Notes: generated by a model from the sequence alone, not told the origin. Numbered from the stretch's first letter, positions 33,112 through 45,718 are shown. The stretch: DNA of 64,000 bases from Sweltsa coloradensis (GCA_024449915.1 JAMZAV010000071.1:682001-746000); one strand, 5' to 3'. Numbers and translations are program-made.

Positions 33112-33712
33112 ATTAAACTTTGTATTTTTAAAATAGCTTGAAAACTGCCGTAATTATTGCCTGCCGTAATTATTCTGATCGTAGCCTTGAAGTTACAACT
33201 CACTCAAATTACGGCAGTTTTCATGCTATTCATAAACTACTCTTCATACTCTTTCATAAAATCACAATTTTAAACAAAATCTAGTGGTAATTTTGAGCCC
33301 CATGATTATACGTATCCAAAGAGGGGAAAAATCAAAACTTACAAATTAGCAGAATAATGCTGCAAGTAGGATTAGACTAATCGGACATTTTTCACTCTTC
33401 AACAAAAACATCTTAAAATTTTGGGCGGTTATTTAGGCAGTAGGGCTATCCAAAGTAGGAAAAGGAAGCTTATCTGACTTTGGATAGCCATGGAGCCAAA
33501 CAGGCATTAATCAAAACCAAACTTCATGTCCTCAGTTTCTTATGCAACAAGTGATTTTTGAGCCCACTCTTAAGATTTTAAGAAGTCGGCGCCTTTGAAC
33601 GCACCTTGGTTATAAAAAGTCTGTCTTCATCCATAATATGCTCCCTTATATAATAGGTGTAATATTAATTTTAGACCTGCCTAATTATAATTTGTTGTTG
33701 TTTGGTTTACAG

Positions 33713-33846
33713 TTAAATCTTTGTCACATTCACACAAGCATATTTTCAAGGAACTGCTTTCTTTGGAACGTTCACTGAGTGACATAAAGAAATGCCTCCT
33801 GCTGTTGGTGGATGGTATGATGAAGCGTCCAATTGCTTCTACTTAA
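33713..33846 (+). CDS. CENP-P-like protein, last exon
   Basis: After acceptor TTTGGTTTACAG the phase-1 codon is completed and the frame reads VKSLSHSHKHIFKELLSLER, SLSDIKKCLLLLVDGMMKRP, IAST, stop at 33844-33846. The segment from FKELLSLERSL to LLLLVDG is a likely amphipathic helix, comparable in place to the C-terminal helix of CENP-P. The frame match with exon 2 over a 7 kb transposon-filled intron is good evidence that these exons belong together. Candidate AATAAA signals: 34057-34062 and 34124-34129. Confidence 0.68.
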
Positions 33847-35094
33847 AATTTGAACGAGTTACCTAAGATTCAATCAAAAAACCATACTTTAGTTCTATTA
33901 TTTTTCTGTACCACACAATGCATACACATCTATGCTCAACTTATCAACTTGTAGGAACCAACGGTTTTAAAATGTTAATACTTCAGTATCTTAAGAGTTT
34001 GTTGATAAAACTTATCTGAAATGTTGTCTTAAACCTTAAATAATTTTGTTAATATTAATAAATACCTGTATCCTTTTTAGGTATTATATGAAAAATAATT
34101 GGTTCATACAAAGTCCATAAACAAATAAAAGAATTATGTCTCATATTTTTGCAGCTTTGTAAAGACACTGCTCAATCAAAATGTTATTTGTCAAGGCTAA
34201 ATATATGAAAAATAATTAAGCCCAAAAACTTAGTTTTATTTGGAGTTAGGGTTGCCACTCGTCCCGGAATGACCGGGACAGTCCCGTTTTTTAAGAGAAT
34301 GTCCCGTGTCCCGACTTCACGTTGCCGGGACAACAAAAATCCCGGTTTTTAAGAAAATTTGACAAAACCTCCAAAAATTAAAAATATATTTAACACAACG
34401 TCTAATACGAAGAATGTATCAAAACGTTCATAAACTTTTTTTTTAATGTGGGGAAATGTTTTTGAAGCATGTAGTACATTATAAACACAAAACTATCGGG
34501 GTGTATCTGACCTGCTGGGGTAGGAGACGGGATGTGGAAATCATCATCAATTATCATCAATCATTATTTAATATTTACCATTAGAAGTGCAAGAAATGCC
34601 CCACATTCAAGGTTTTGGTGGAAATGAAATAAATAGATGCTACAAAATGCTAAATAGGACAAAATTAATGCTAAAAAACATATCTCTACACGGTATTCAT
34701 CCTATAAGGTTTCCACTTTTTTTGTAAATCAATATAATTTTTTTAGAACACTGTCAAAGTAGTAGGTAGTGTTTTTGTTTGTTAACAATTATTTCGATTA
34801 GCGTTGCTCTTATTGCTCAACATTACCCCCTAGAGGGCAGCAGCATAGTTGCGTTTCAGTTTATGCATTCTTGGTTGCAATGTTGTGTTACTCATATATA
34901 TATATATATATCATTTTCTCCATTTGGTTTGTCTGGATACACTCTCATAGATGGATTTTTTTAATTGAATATTGTATATTAATATTTAATACTGGGTGCA
35001 ATCATTATAAACTCCATCCAACCAGATTTCTGGATTGTATTAAATATTAATTTGTATCAAATATAATTAACAGCCTGGAGTTTCATTCAAATAA
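33847..35094. other. 3' flank with a hAT-like tip
   Basis: AT-rich. At 34251 the tip TAGGGTTGCCACTCGTCCCG with GGGAC/GTCCC motifs looks like one end of a hAT element; no matching right end found. A short TA microsatellite lies at about 34894-34911. Confidence 0.45.
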
Positions 35095-36120
35095 CTAGGG
35101 AAACGCCAAAGTCGTTGTTAGATGAGTGAGCAAGAGTGCAAATAAGAGGGGTTTGAGATTAGTTGTTATAAGGGCGCGTCAACACTGTAAGGCCTAATGC
35201 GCCACTCTAGCCTAATATACTGTGGAGAAAATGCCCATGCTAGCTAGATTCAGCCTTAAGTTTTGGGGAGGAAAGGGGATGTTCCCGGGTACTCAACACA
35301 TGGCTTGCTCACTCGTCGTCAAGGGGGTTGTCAGGGAAGGGGTAGAGGTCCCCGACGACGACTGCCAGAGGTCGCATCTTTTCGTGGAGTATATATACTT
35401 CACTTTTATACTTACCAGCTGATGTTTGCGAGATGGACTAAGTCTAATTCGATCTTCTTTTACCATATGCAGAGCAATGCTCTGTGCCAAATACACGACC
35501 ATATGGTTTAGGCCTACGTAAAGCGTACACATATCTAACATTCATGACGTAGGTTAGAATAAAGTAGGTGGTCTAGTCTCCGATTTTAATTATACCTTTA
35601 TATGGCGTAGTACTGCGTGTATACTGTATAGGGTCTACTGCGGTATTGCACTGTTTCTTGTGGATGGTCAATTGGTCATCATTATTAATTAGTTGATGAA
35701 TTTAAGCAAGAATAATGACATTACCTTTAGAGAATGACATACCGTATTGACAACAAAAACATACGAAAAATCACCGACTGATAGCGACTATATCTGAATT
35801 GTTTTTATATCGTAGGCTGTGGCCTATTTTTCATATGGAAAATCTAAACAAATGCTACCGATATTTTTAAAAATCCCATTTTATTTATTGTAGTTTTAAA
35901 TCGAAATGGATATTGCTCATTTTGTTAGCAGTTCTCAGTTACCTGGTCACGGATGTGTGTTTAAAATTTCAGCTCAGTCTATTTGGCCGTTCGGCCGTAT
36001 GAGCCTGGACAGACAGACAGACAGACATTTAACATACATACATTGGACAATGCTCACGGCCAAGGCCCGATCGAGTATAGCGTTAGGGAAGACTTACGTT
36101 CGCTGCGCTCACTCGTCTAA
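35095..36120 (+). mobile_element. Helentron/HINE-like element, family B, copy 1
   Basis: It begins CTAGGGAAACGCCAAAGTCG then TTAGATGAGTGAGC, and ends CGCTGCGCTCACTCGTCTAA. The subterminal inverted repeat is AGAYGAGTGAGC/GCTCACTCGTCT. The interior has a block also found at 60690-61060, AAATTTCAGCTCAGTCTA...GCCGTTCGGCCGTA and a (GACA)n run, the same order of parts as family A. Low-complexity ORFs here are not genes. Confidence 0.65.
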
Positions 36121-36212
36121 AAAGTGAATGGAACTTAACTTTTTCAGTTCAGAATAAAGTACCGGTCGGGGGTATTAAAGATTTGAAATGTGATGCACTG
36201 CACTTTAATAAA

Positions 36213-36461
36213 CTAGGAAAAATGCCAAAGTCGTTAGACGAGTGAGTAAGTCATGTGTTGAGTACCCGGTAACATTCCCTTTCTTTCCCCTGCTATACCT
36301 ATGGCCTCCCTAGCCCATCGTAGGCTAGAGTGGCGCATTATGGCCTCACAGTTGACGCGCCCTTATACCAACCAATATAATTATCAAACTTAAATGCAAA
36401 TGTTCCTGGGTACTCAACACATGACTCGCTCACTCGTCTAACGACTTTGGCGTTTTCCTAG
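36213..36461. mobile_element. Family B foldback with two 3'-type ends
   Basis: Left CTAGGAAAAATGCCAAAGTC and right GACTTTGGCGTTTTCCTAG are inverted copies of the same terminus, with ~70 bp of mirrored sequence (GTTAGACGAGTGAG, CATGTGTTGAGTACCC). The centre has the inverse of the GCGCGTCAAC...GCGCCACTCTAG block. It looks like a 249-bp palindromic derivative of family B. Confidence 0.7.
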
Positions 36462-36535
36462 TCTAGTTGGCTAAGGCACCCTTATACCCGTAATGTGGGA
36501 GACCATGGGTTCAATATCCTGGTCGGGAAAGATTT
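36462..36535 (+). mobile_element. tRNA-like SINE head
   Basis: TAGTTGGCTAAGGCAC (A box-like) and ATGGGTTCAATATCC (B box-like) about 40 bp apart, directly after the family B foldback. Not a foldable tRNA. Confidence 0.45.
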
Positions 36536-36539
36536 TGTA

Positions 36540-38580
36540 ATTTGATGGATTGTATTTTAAACATTATTAACATGTTTTGAAATGCATATAACGCAGAGTA
36601 GTCTTATCATCTGTGACAATACTATGGAAAACGCCATAGCCAGTACGAAATACGTGTAAAGATTGCAAGGGTTACTCAATCTCCGAGGGAATTTGGGGGT
36701 ACCTTGGCCGTGCGAGTTTGATACACCTTGGGCACTGCTTTTTCACTGCCAGACAAATACGTAAAAAACTAAAATATTTTTTCAATCTCAAAACCATTGT
36801 CGTTAAAATAATTCCTACACATTCGCAGCCTATTTTTCAATTTATTATCCCTTGTAGGTTTAAATCACAAAGGATCTAGCTGATTTTGTTAACAGTTCTC
36901 AGTAAACTCGTACCGGATGTCTGTTTCAAATTTCAGCGCAATCTGTTATGCGATTCGGCTGATTTTCCATGTACAACCACTGAATCATGGAAGTGCCATA
37001 TTTATGTATCTCCTAGTCTTTGGAATCTGTTTGGATTTTTTAATCATTCATTACAATAATGATGCAGGCATATATATTTTGTAAGAAAGATGCTACACGC
37101 ATTCACGACATGGCAAATATTTATTTATAACAACTGTTTTCTAATATATGATACAAATCTTTAGCTATGCAGAGCAAAATCAATTTTGTTCCCATCCTTT
37201 GACTGCAGTTTTATTACAAAAAGGTAGGTCCATGATTGATTAATGATTCCCACACTTGTGGATGAAATTTTTTGGAATGCGTTCCGTTTTCTCATAACTT
37301 TTTAAGGTTTGATTCATTTTAGAGTTAAAAGTTGATATTTTCAAGAAACAATCTTAAAAAGTTCATTTAAAACGTTTCTGTTACAATTGCGTATCTATTT
37401 TACCCTTGGGACCACTTTTCAATATTTGTTTGCAAATAACTTTGCTATTATGTATCATTATCATTAGATGTATGATTCATGACCCTGCCACCCGCTGTGC
37501 TCTATCTATGACAACCGTATGCTTTTAAGTTGCACGTCAGAGACATCTGCAGTCGCATTAAACATAATACATATTTTAATATAAAAATAAAAGGGAACTT
37601 TAGTCATGTGTGTGTACCACCGATCCATATTTCCCTGATAGTGCTTTAAATTGGGATATGAATTGAAACCTATCACTAAAATTACATTTGGTAGGTTGTT
37701 GAAAAATACTGTTGTGATATGAATTTCAAAGTGTATTTGGAACCGACATTACGAAGTACACACCTAGAGATGCCCGTTTGCATGTGCTAGACGTGGCTGG
37801 TCCTGGCTAACTTGCGTTCTGCAAGCAACCAAACACACTTATTAATGTGCAGTTCCAGCTGTGCACTTGCAGTCAGGGAGGGTGGGAGGTCTCCGGGTCA
37901 TTAGGCCTACCAAGAATCTACTTTGTTCTTTTCAAGTTCAAAATCAAGTGTTTAGGGTGCAAGTTCAATGGCTTGTGGTGCATGGGATAATAGGTAAGTT
38001 CTGATTAATTAACATCACATTTTATAATATTCTCCTTATAAAAGTGATGGTTAATGGAAACCGTGTGACCCCCCCCCCCCGCCCCTCTTCCACATTTATA
38101 TATTTTTTTAAATGTAGTTCTAAATACTATCTAGTACCAAGTACTACTGTGTGATTGGCTTTCTCTCCTCTCCAAATCTACTGATGTAGGAAACCAGGAA
38201 AGCATATTACCATTACACGATTGTAAATGTAATGTACTGATTATGTTTGTGGAATGTAGGCTAATGTATGTAGTTGCATATATTATGTAACAAGACGCCA
38301 TTTCCCCGATAATGGTTTTACGGTTGTAATGCTTTTTATTGCCAAGAAATGCTGGGTGCTGTTTATGTCCAAGGAAGTGAATTGCAAAAGAACATAATTT
38401 GTTTCTCAATTTCATTCACAGGAAACACTCCCGTCGGTGTAATTGACAAATGGAAATCAATCTAGAAATAAAATTCATCTCGGTGGGGTACTCAAAACTC
38501 ACTACCCCCTGTGATAGATTATTTGTTGTGCTGAAATTATTTTCCGCCATCAATTCGAATTTCCCCTTCACTACATGTAG
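36540..38580. other. Intergenic AT-rich DNA
   Basis: A diverged family B internal fragment lies at about 36880-36980 (ATTTCAGCGCAATCTG). A C run sits at 38070-38080. No gene recognised. Confidence 0.4.
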
Positions 38581-38639
38581 TGATTGTGCTGCCACCTACT
38601 GACAAAGTTCGTTGCTACGTTATGTCGTAGCCGATAAAG

Positions 38640-38838
38640 AAGTTCCAACTAGGAAACTTCTTTATTGGCCGTGGTTATATATCTCTGGCAGATCGCGCTG
38701 CTGGTTTCAAGCCGAGACGTTTGACATTGACGTAAGGTTTGGATGTGGGTGTGATCGTTGCAGTGTGTTTTCGAACGCGTCAGAGCTACTACCACAGACT
38801 TCACAAATTCAAATTTGCTTTTGATACCGCATTGATTG
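38640..38838 (+). promoter_or_regulatory. Probable annexin promoter and untranslated exon 1
   Basis: In order: an inverted CCAAT box (ATTGG at 38664-38668), a TATA-like TTATATAT (38675-38682), then GC-richer sequence ending in a strong donor GATTG|GTAAGTA at 38839. The next acceptor, TTGTTTTCAG at 39498, opens the exon that carries the annexin start codon. Inferred from signals only; no transcript evidence. Confidence 0.45.
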
Positions 38839-39526
38839 GTAAGTACCGAATAGCTAATCAACAACAAATGAATGTGTGTACATTTGGATTATCATTGTAC
38901 GGAATGTATTGATTCATCCTCTGTATCTATTTATTTACTTACATCAGACCTACCTATGGCAAGACATTTTTAAGAGGCCCAAAAATATTATGCGCCTTCG
39001 TTTTATTGATTGATGCCATCTTAGCACTGCCATAATAAATAATATTTTCCCAAACTTTTCAAATCTGTTCGATTTGGCTAAGACATAATAACAATTAATC
39101 AGGAAAATAATCTTGCAATGTACCGGTATGAAATGTAACCGAAAAACATTCTATCGTCAGCTTCCAAGGCTGTACCAGTTGTTGCATGACGATGATTCAT
39201 TTCGAGTCTTCTGTTCGTGACTGGACTCTGTGAATGCGGGTGAGCGCGTCTGCATTTTTGTAAGATGACGTCATCACCAGTTTTAACACCTCTGACTGAG
39301 GCTCCTCTGTCGTCATCACCCAGCCCGAATCGATTCATAGTAATTCCAGGAAGTTTTCTAACCTCTGGGAAAAAAGTGATGAAAGACATTCCGTATGCTA
39401 TGATACAATCAACGTCCACTCTGGTTGATATAGGCAGCGCGAGAGATGGACAAGTCGTTAGTGTTGGTTGTGGTTTCACAGAGGTAACTTGTTTTCAGAT
39501 TGTGACAGCCGTTCGATTTCATCAAG

Positions 39527-39556
39527 ATGGGTTCTCGTCAATACTATCCCGTTCAG
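39527..39556 (+). CDS. AnxB9: Annexin, first coding exon
   Basis: ATG at 39527 has a good context (AAG before, G after). The exon encodes MGSRQYYPVQ and ends at a donor CAG|GTGAGT at 39557, phase 0. The acceptor TTGTTTTCAG at 39498 puts 28 nt of 5' UTR in the same exon. Joined to exon 2 it reads [18 protein letters not shown], close to the QYYPxKCTPTVxPADPFD start of insect annexin IX as I remember it. The longer ORF that covers this region in another frame (39265-39573) is a shadow. Confidence 0.85.
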
Positions 39557-42500
39557 GTGAGTTACGACGCTAGCGTAATTGCTATTCTAGTACCCTTATA
39601 AATAAATTCGGTGCTGTATGTGTGCAATGTATTATTAGGTACCGTACGCGTTATACTCTCATAATATTGTGTGTGTTTTTAAAGAAGGTGCCATTTCAAT
39701 TTTCATTCAACACTCCTCACAACTTTCTTCTCGCAATAAGTGCAACATCGTAGAAATCATTTGCGTAAATACTAAATTGTATTTTGTTTACTAATTTATA
39801 ATTATTTAACTAAGCAATACAATTTTGTCTTTGTTGGTATTCCAAGCTTAGCAAAGTTAGTCAATCTGCTATTTGGTTCCAGTACACTACTGTACTACAA
39901 TGCATACCACCATAATCATGTTTAAAATATAAATTTAATAATGTTGGATAATCTCGAACCAATTTGTTTTACAAAAAAAAAATACAAACAATATATACCC
40001 ACAAAACGATATCTTCACACCTTTTCCCGGATTCCCGAATCACAATTTGTATATTTGATGTGCATCATGTGTGAATTGGTTGTATGAATTGTCTTCCTTT
40101 GTAAATTAGTTCGAAATCTCGGTTAAATTAGCATGAGATGAGAACGCTATAATACGATTCAAGACGAAAATGTGCGTTCGTACTTTTTAAACTACGCCTT
40201 CATTTTTCTATCGATTAGTATAATTAATTTTGTTTTGTGCATTCTCAGAAAGGTGATACCAATTCTCGTACATAGCCTATTTTTCAAGTTTTCGTACATT
40301 TTGATCACGAGCAATTTTTAAATATAGACCAAAAATTGCAATCTTGTATGGACTTTGGAGGGCTTGCGCGAAAAATCTGTGATTTAAATTTTAAAAGGGA
40401 CTATGCACGCGAAATAGGTATTTAGTTATCTGTCGGTATAGGTGAAAACAGATCAAGAAAATGATGATTTTCCTCCATGTAGTTTGAAAAGTAAGCAAGT
40501 ACTGCACACCGTGCATCCGCACGCAAGCCTCTTACATTATAACATTATTTCAACTTTCGGAATTTTACAGCTTTGCTTTGCTGCTATTTCTTACTTTCTG
40601 ATTGTGGTGCACCGTATGTAATAAACGCTACGGTATTATTTTTGACAAGAACTATGAGTCAATTAATTTTAAAGAATTGGAATTAGGTAGTTACATTTTT
40701 GTATTGAGTACGGTAGCCCTAACTTTGACGGTAAACTAACACCTTTGCTTTGTTTTGTTATACTGTCTTATCCACCTCTGATTGTTATGGTTGCAGGCTG
40801 TGCCTGCTTTGCCTTGTAGCTATGAGCTATGATAAGTACCCTACGTTCGCACTCGCACCCACACGTATCACGTTGGTTGAGTGTAAACATGCTTAGGGCC
40901 CAGTACCGGTACACGTCATTTTACAATTTTTTCAACATTTTTTCCTTTTACTCAAGAATTCTTCAGTGTGTGGTGTGTGTGTGATTCGATAATGTGATGG
41001 CTGGTTGTAGACAAAGTTTGGACTTAAAATTTAAAAATACGTTTACCCATGCTCTGCAATCTGCATACTAACTACCATGACATTAGCTTAGGGGAAAAAT
41101 CGTTGCAAACTTTCGACGATGAAATTAAGCTAGTGCAACTGCAAAGTATCGAAAAACAATTTGAGGAAAAATGGATATTGTCGTTTTTAACTACGGGCTT
41201 ATATCTTCGCTCAACAAATGCGTTTTTTTAATTAAATTGAATTGTAAATGAATAATCACAAACACTAATACTTTGATTGTACAGAAAATAACAATAGGGC
41301 AGATCTAGAAATGACTGGACACAACAGAACTAAACTATTACTTCCTAAACGTCGTAACGCGTTTTAGGTTTTAGGACCTTTTAGTGTGTGTTGACGACTT
41401 TGCGACCATTACTATCAAGAGAGACTGAAAGAAGACCGTTTGCATATTCCCACGAAAGACTACCGGAACATAATATGTACCTGTTCTGATTGATATTTGA
41501 TACCACTATTCTCAATGACTTGATATCTAGTTTGGCTTTTATATTGATTACATATTGTGTATGTAATGTATCCAAATCGAGAAGTGGCGTAGTTCTTTAG
41601 GCTCCCGGTAATCGAGCCGACGTTCAAGGTCACGGTAAATACATAGGTTTAAACCAAAGTAAAGAGTCTGTGTATGCCGAGTGAATACAATTTCAAGTGC
41701 TTATTCGCACCAGGGAAAACCAGCACCAGTACGAATACCACTGCATTGCTAAAATCGGGGGTGCTAAAACCCGAAACGCAAAAAATAAATATGCAGCACC
41801 TGATTGAATTCACAGTGCTGTGTAAGTGTGTACTAAATGTGTACTCTTTAACAGCTCTAACACGATTTTTCATGCTCGATTTCCCAAGTTCAAATTAGCA
41901 CCGCATATTGCACCACAAAGTAGTGTCTCATAGGCAAGAGCCAAATATTTACATAACAAGAGGTAACAAAGCTTATTACAGAATTTTTATTTATAACGTG
42001 GTGATTTATTAAAGGTATGTACTAGTAGCTATCTTGCGCAATACACTGCTTTTAAAAATTATGGATTTACCAATATAACTGCGAAATGCCGTGGGTGCGG
42101 AATCTCAAGTGTAGTACCATCGTACTTTTCGATTTTCGAATTACTTCAGAAAAGTTGACATATTGTGGTTCTGTTTTCGCCCTTTGATAGGTTACTTAAT
42201 CCTTATTTTTTTCTCTTCCAGAAGGTTTTCCCTATAAACTCTCAAAGTCTATTAAAAATGTTTGTTTCGATGCTTACATATTTTGTGTGACCCAGTGGGA
42301 CTAAAATAATTGGAAACAAATCATTTTCGAAGAAAGTCCACACATTTCTGAATATGCACAACAAAAGTTATTAAAATAATTTTGAGCGATGAAAATAATA
42401 GACCGTATTCAAAAAGTACTAACTCACATTTTCTGATACCTAGGTGGCATTCTCGTGGTAATTTGTGATTTAAATTTTTTAACTCGTTCAGTCGTTTCCA

Positions 42501-45245
42501 TGAGGTGTTAAAGCGTTATACTTGTAGCGTTATGCCTAGTATGAAGGCAATAATGACCCGGAAAGTTCAATCCTATAGTGCCGTTTTGTCTTTTGCAAAA
42601 AATACATTTTGGCATTATTATGAGCTCAGCTGAATACTAAAATTTTTAGATTAAGCCGGCATCATACAGTAATTTGTGTTGTTGTTTACAAAAATCGTGG
42701 ATAGGTCCGTTTTAGAAAAGCAATTTAGATTACTTTTTTATAGTTCCCATTCTGTAATGGATTTAGCATTACAACTTTAAGTTTATAAAGCATGCACTCA
42801 GGAGTCATGATGCCGTGTTAGTACAAATTACCTTTTCTATGTGGGCACTTTATAACAGAGCTTTGGAAATTATCCCCCTGTTATCCTTGCATGTCTGTCC
42901 TGTCCCCTGTTCATTGATTGACCCATTTTACTATCGAGTATAATCCTAGAACGTGATTTTACCGTCGACAGCGTCGGATGCCCCATCTAAGATGAGTCCG
43001 TGACTTGTTCAATTGCATTTTCACGTGCCTCCCTAGTTCCTTTTTGATAAAACAAAGAAGGTTACGAAATCTAGGTCGGTAAATCAATACAGCCATGACA
43101 TGCAAGTGTTCCCGTTCACATGCCCAACCATGTGACCCATGCCCATGGTGAATTCCTTGATCCTTCTTCACTCACATAATTATGTATTTATTGATTTTCC
43201 TTTCACAACTGGTATCAACTCACAAGGGCCAAATACCTACATAGGTAACTGTATAAACACTTTAAAATACTCATAAAGCGCATTTTAAAAGAGTCCGAGG
43301 GTAATATATAAATCATCAAACAAGCAAACAAGAACAATATACATGGATTAAGTTAAGGAGAAATACACAAACTAGAAAGCAAAAAAACTAAAATAAGCTT
43401 TAGTTATAAAATAAAAAGACTGCTGAAAAGGTGATTAGGGTAATTTAATGAAATATGCATTGGTTCGGATTGACAACCGTATTGGAGCAGACGTTGTACC
43501 ATATTAAAATTCTCACTCTCAGCTCCTTAATTCGGTTAAGACTGCTATTTGCTTTAATAACGGAGTATTGCATATACTATAATATACGTGTGCGCGCGAT
43601 CATCAGCGCGTGTTGAGAGCGACATAATAGGCCGCACCCTCCGGCAAAGGACTGCTCGGCGAACGTCTTTTCTTTCGTAGTAACCAATGGAACGACTGGT
43701 CCGCTCAAAGACTGCTCAGTGAGCATTTCCTTACCTGTGCGGAGCACACGTTTGGGAACCACTGCATTGCTAAAATAGTCTCACGTGCTTCACAGGCTCT
43801 TCCCACAAGATTTCCACAGATCTTGAGTGTTTTAGCAAGATATTTGCTAGCGTCGACCGTTTCATTTTGCACTTTTAAAAACAAGATAAACGGAAATAAT
43901 AATAATTATATATATATAATAATTCACCGCACTAGTCGTATTTTGTTGTCATCTAGCACCTCGTCTAATTCACACACTTTTGAATGCAAGCAGCTTCGCT
44001 AAGCTGATAATTTCGTGACCGTTGTTAGTTGACCCTGAGGTACACAGTACACACGGCTCAGCCATGCGCGACGCCCCTGCAAGCTAGCTCCTACACCTTG
44101 CTTACGTCAACCCACATGTCTGTACAACGATAATGATAATGTACAATGTTGTTAAAACAACTTTGTTAGTTTAATCGCAATTGTGGCAATTAGTTACGGA
44201 CGAACTAAGCCGGTTATTTATGTAAATCGGCGAACCCAAATGTAGGATAATATTCAAAATGTGACAGACTGTCACTATTGATTTATTGACCCAGTGTTTC
44301 AAATGCGATAACGCCAATCGGTACGAGATAACACTATTTCAATATGATTATTTTATTGCCATGTACTGATCCAATTTGCTCATTGCTCTAATCTAATACA
44401 ACAAGATTTACATTTGTATTATACTTACTTAGTGGATTTTCACGTGCAAGTGTACAAATTCTAATTTCTGTTTAAACTGGGCGGGAGGTAATGAAATGAA
44501 ATAATTTATAATAATATAGTTCACTGTTCAGAGTTCAGACCTAGGGCATCTCGCATTCGAAATGTGTTTTTGACAAGATTGTTTAACCTTGAAAATTTAA
44601 AAGGGAAGTACATTAAAATGATGCGTATAGAATGTTATAAATAACAACGCCTGGAAGTGTACGTATAATTTCCTGACGTCCGGACAGCTGCCACTCTCGT
44701 TAAAAGTGGGCGTGTTTATTGCGTCATGAGCATTTCATTCATTTACTGGCCTGTTGGCGGTTTTGGGCTCCCTAGTCCGTTTTAGATCAAGTTAGAGGCT
44801 CTGCTATGAAGAAACGTCCTCAATAAACACAATTAATGCGTCCGCACGTACAGCACACTAATATCGTGGTCACACTAAGAATTCAGAGCCAGAGAATGGG
44901 CCACGCAAAAAATTCGGGTGTCAGAGCATGAGTGTTTCGAGTTTCTTGACGAGGTCTTAGGGAGTTTACGGCTATGGTCACTATAGTCAGCACAGTAGTA
45001 AGCTACTGTAAGTATTGTATAAGAGAACAAAATAATTGCGAGGAATTAAAAATTATTGTTTTTTATACTCTTTGTAGTTAACAGTTTTGTCACCTCATGG
45101 TGACAGGGGACTCACAGGAAACACACACAACTTTTTCTGGGGGTTGTGACAAATCTGAGTACTAGAGCTGGTCACTGAATGAGTCATCATCACCATAGTA
45201 CTGTGGACATCCTCCCGCACTAAACGTGTATCTGTTTGATAGCAG
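39557..45245 (+). other. Annexin intron 1 (5.7 kb)
   Basis: AT-rich. At 43750-43764 TTTGGGAACCACTG is the inverse of the common hAT tip CAGTGGTTCCCAAA; the other end was not found. CCACTGCATTGCTAAAAT occurs both at about 41729 and about 43759. No exon recognised. Confidence 0.45.
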
Positions 45246-45627
45246 TGTTTCCCGACCGTCTTCGAGGCTGACCCCTTCGACGCCGAGGCCGACGCCGAGA
45301 CGCTGAAGGCCGCCATGAGGGGCCTGGGCACCGACGAGCAGACCATCGTCGACATCCTCGCCAAGCGAAGCATCGTACAGCGTCTCGAGATTGCCGAGAA
45401 GTTCAAGACCCTATACGGCAAGGATCTCATCGATGAACTCAAGGGGGAACTCGGCGGTGTCTTTGAGGACGCCATCGTGGCGTTGATGACGTCACTTCCG
45501 GAGTTGTACGCCAAGGAATTGCACGACGCCATTAGCGGTCTCGGCACGGACGAAGAGGCTATTATTGAAATCCTCTGCAGTTTGAGCAACTACGGTATTC
45601 GGACCATCTCGACAGTCTACAAGAATG
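45246..45627 (+). CDS. AnxB9: Annexin, repeat I and first half of repeat II
   Basis: The exon follows TTGATAGCAG and reads [40 protein letters not shown] and onward. Repeat I has the GLGTDE Ca2+ loop, DILAKRS, and [14 protein letters not shown]. Repeat II starts [20 protein letters not shown]. The usual endonexin signature (GxGTDE...) is clear in both. The donor AATG|GTGAGT at 45628 is phase 1. The exon is GC-rich against AT-rich flanks. The minus-strand ORF on top of it is a mirror of the coding frame. Confidence 0.95.
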
Positions 45628-45718
45628 GTGAGTTAGATAGGCTATTTTGTTGGGTTCTGACCTTCGGGTCTTACGTGCTACGTATGAGTTTATGTTACGT
45701 GATTGTGTTCTGTTTCAG

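Larger units (their letters stand above)
26528..33712 (+). other. Intron 2 of the CENP-P-like gene, transposon-filled
   Basis: A 7.2 kb phase-1 intron. Nearly all of 26557-31724 is hAT-type and LINE material, and 32318-33111 is a Helentron-like element. No extra exon seen. Confidence 0.6.
21834..33846 (+). other. Gene span: three-exon CENP-P-like gene
   Basis: Exons 21834-22018, 25965-26527 and 33713-33846 join in frame (phase 2, then phase 1) and total 882 nt: 293 residues plus stop. Layout: N-terminal coiled coil, acidic linker, a mixed alpha/beta region, then a C-terminal helical segment. This matches the size (human protein about 290 residues) and order of CENP-P, an RWD-domain subunit of the inner kinetochore that pairs with CENP-O. 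Sequence identity by eye is low, so this is a hypothesis. The ORF integrity and clean splice sites make the gene itself credible. Introns are loaded with mobile elements. Confidence 0.55.

Noticed and set aside
39265..39573. 102-aa plus-strand ORF with a Ser/Pro-rich start
   Set aside because: No family resemblance; it overlaps the annexin first exon in a different frame, and that exon has better support.
45095..45589. 164-aa minus-strand ORF
   Set aside because: Antisense of the annexin repeat I-II exon.
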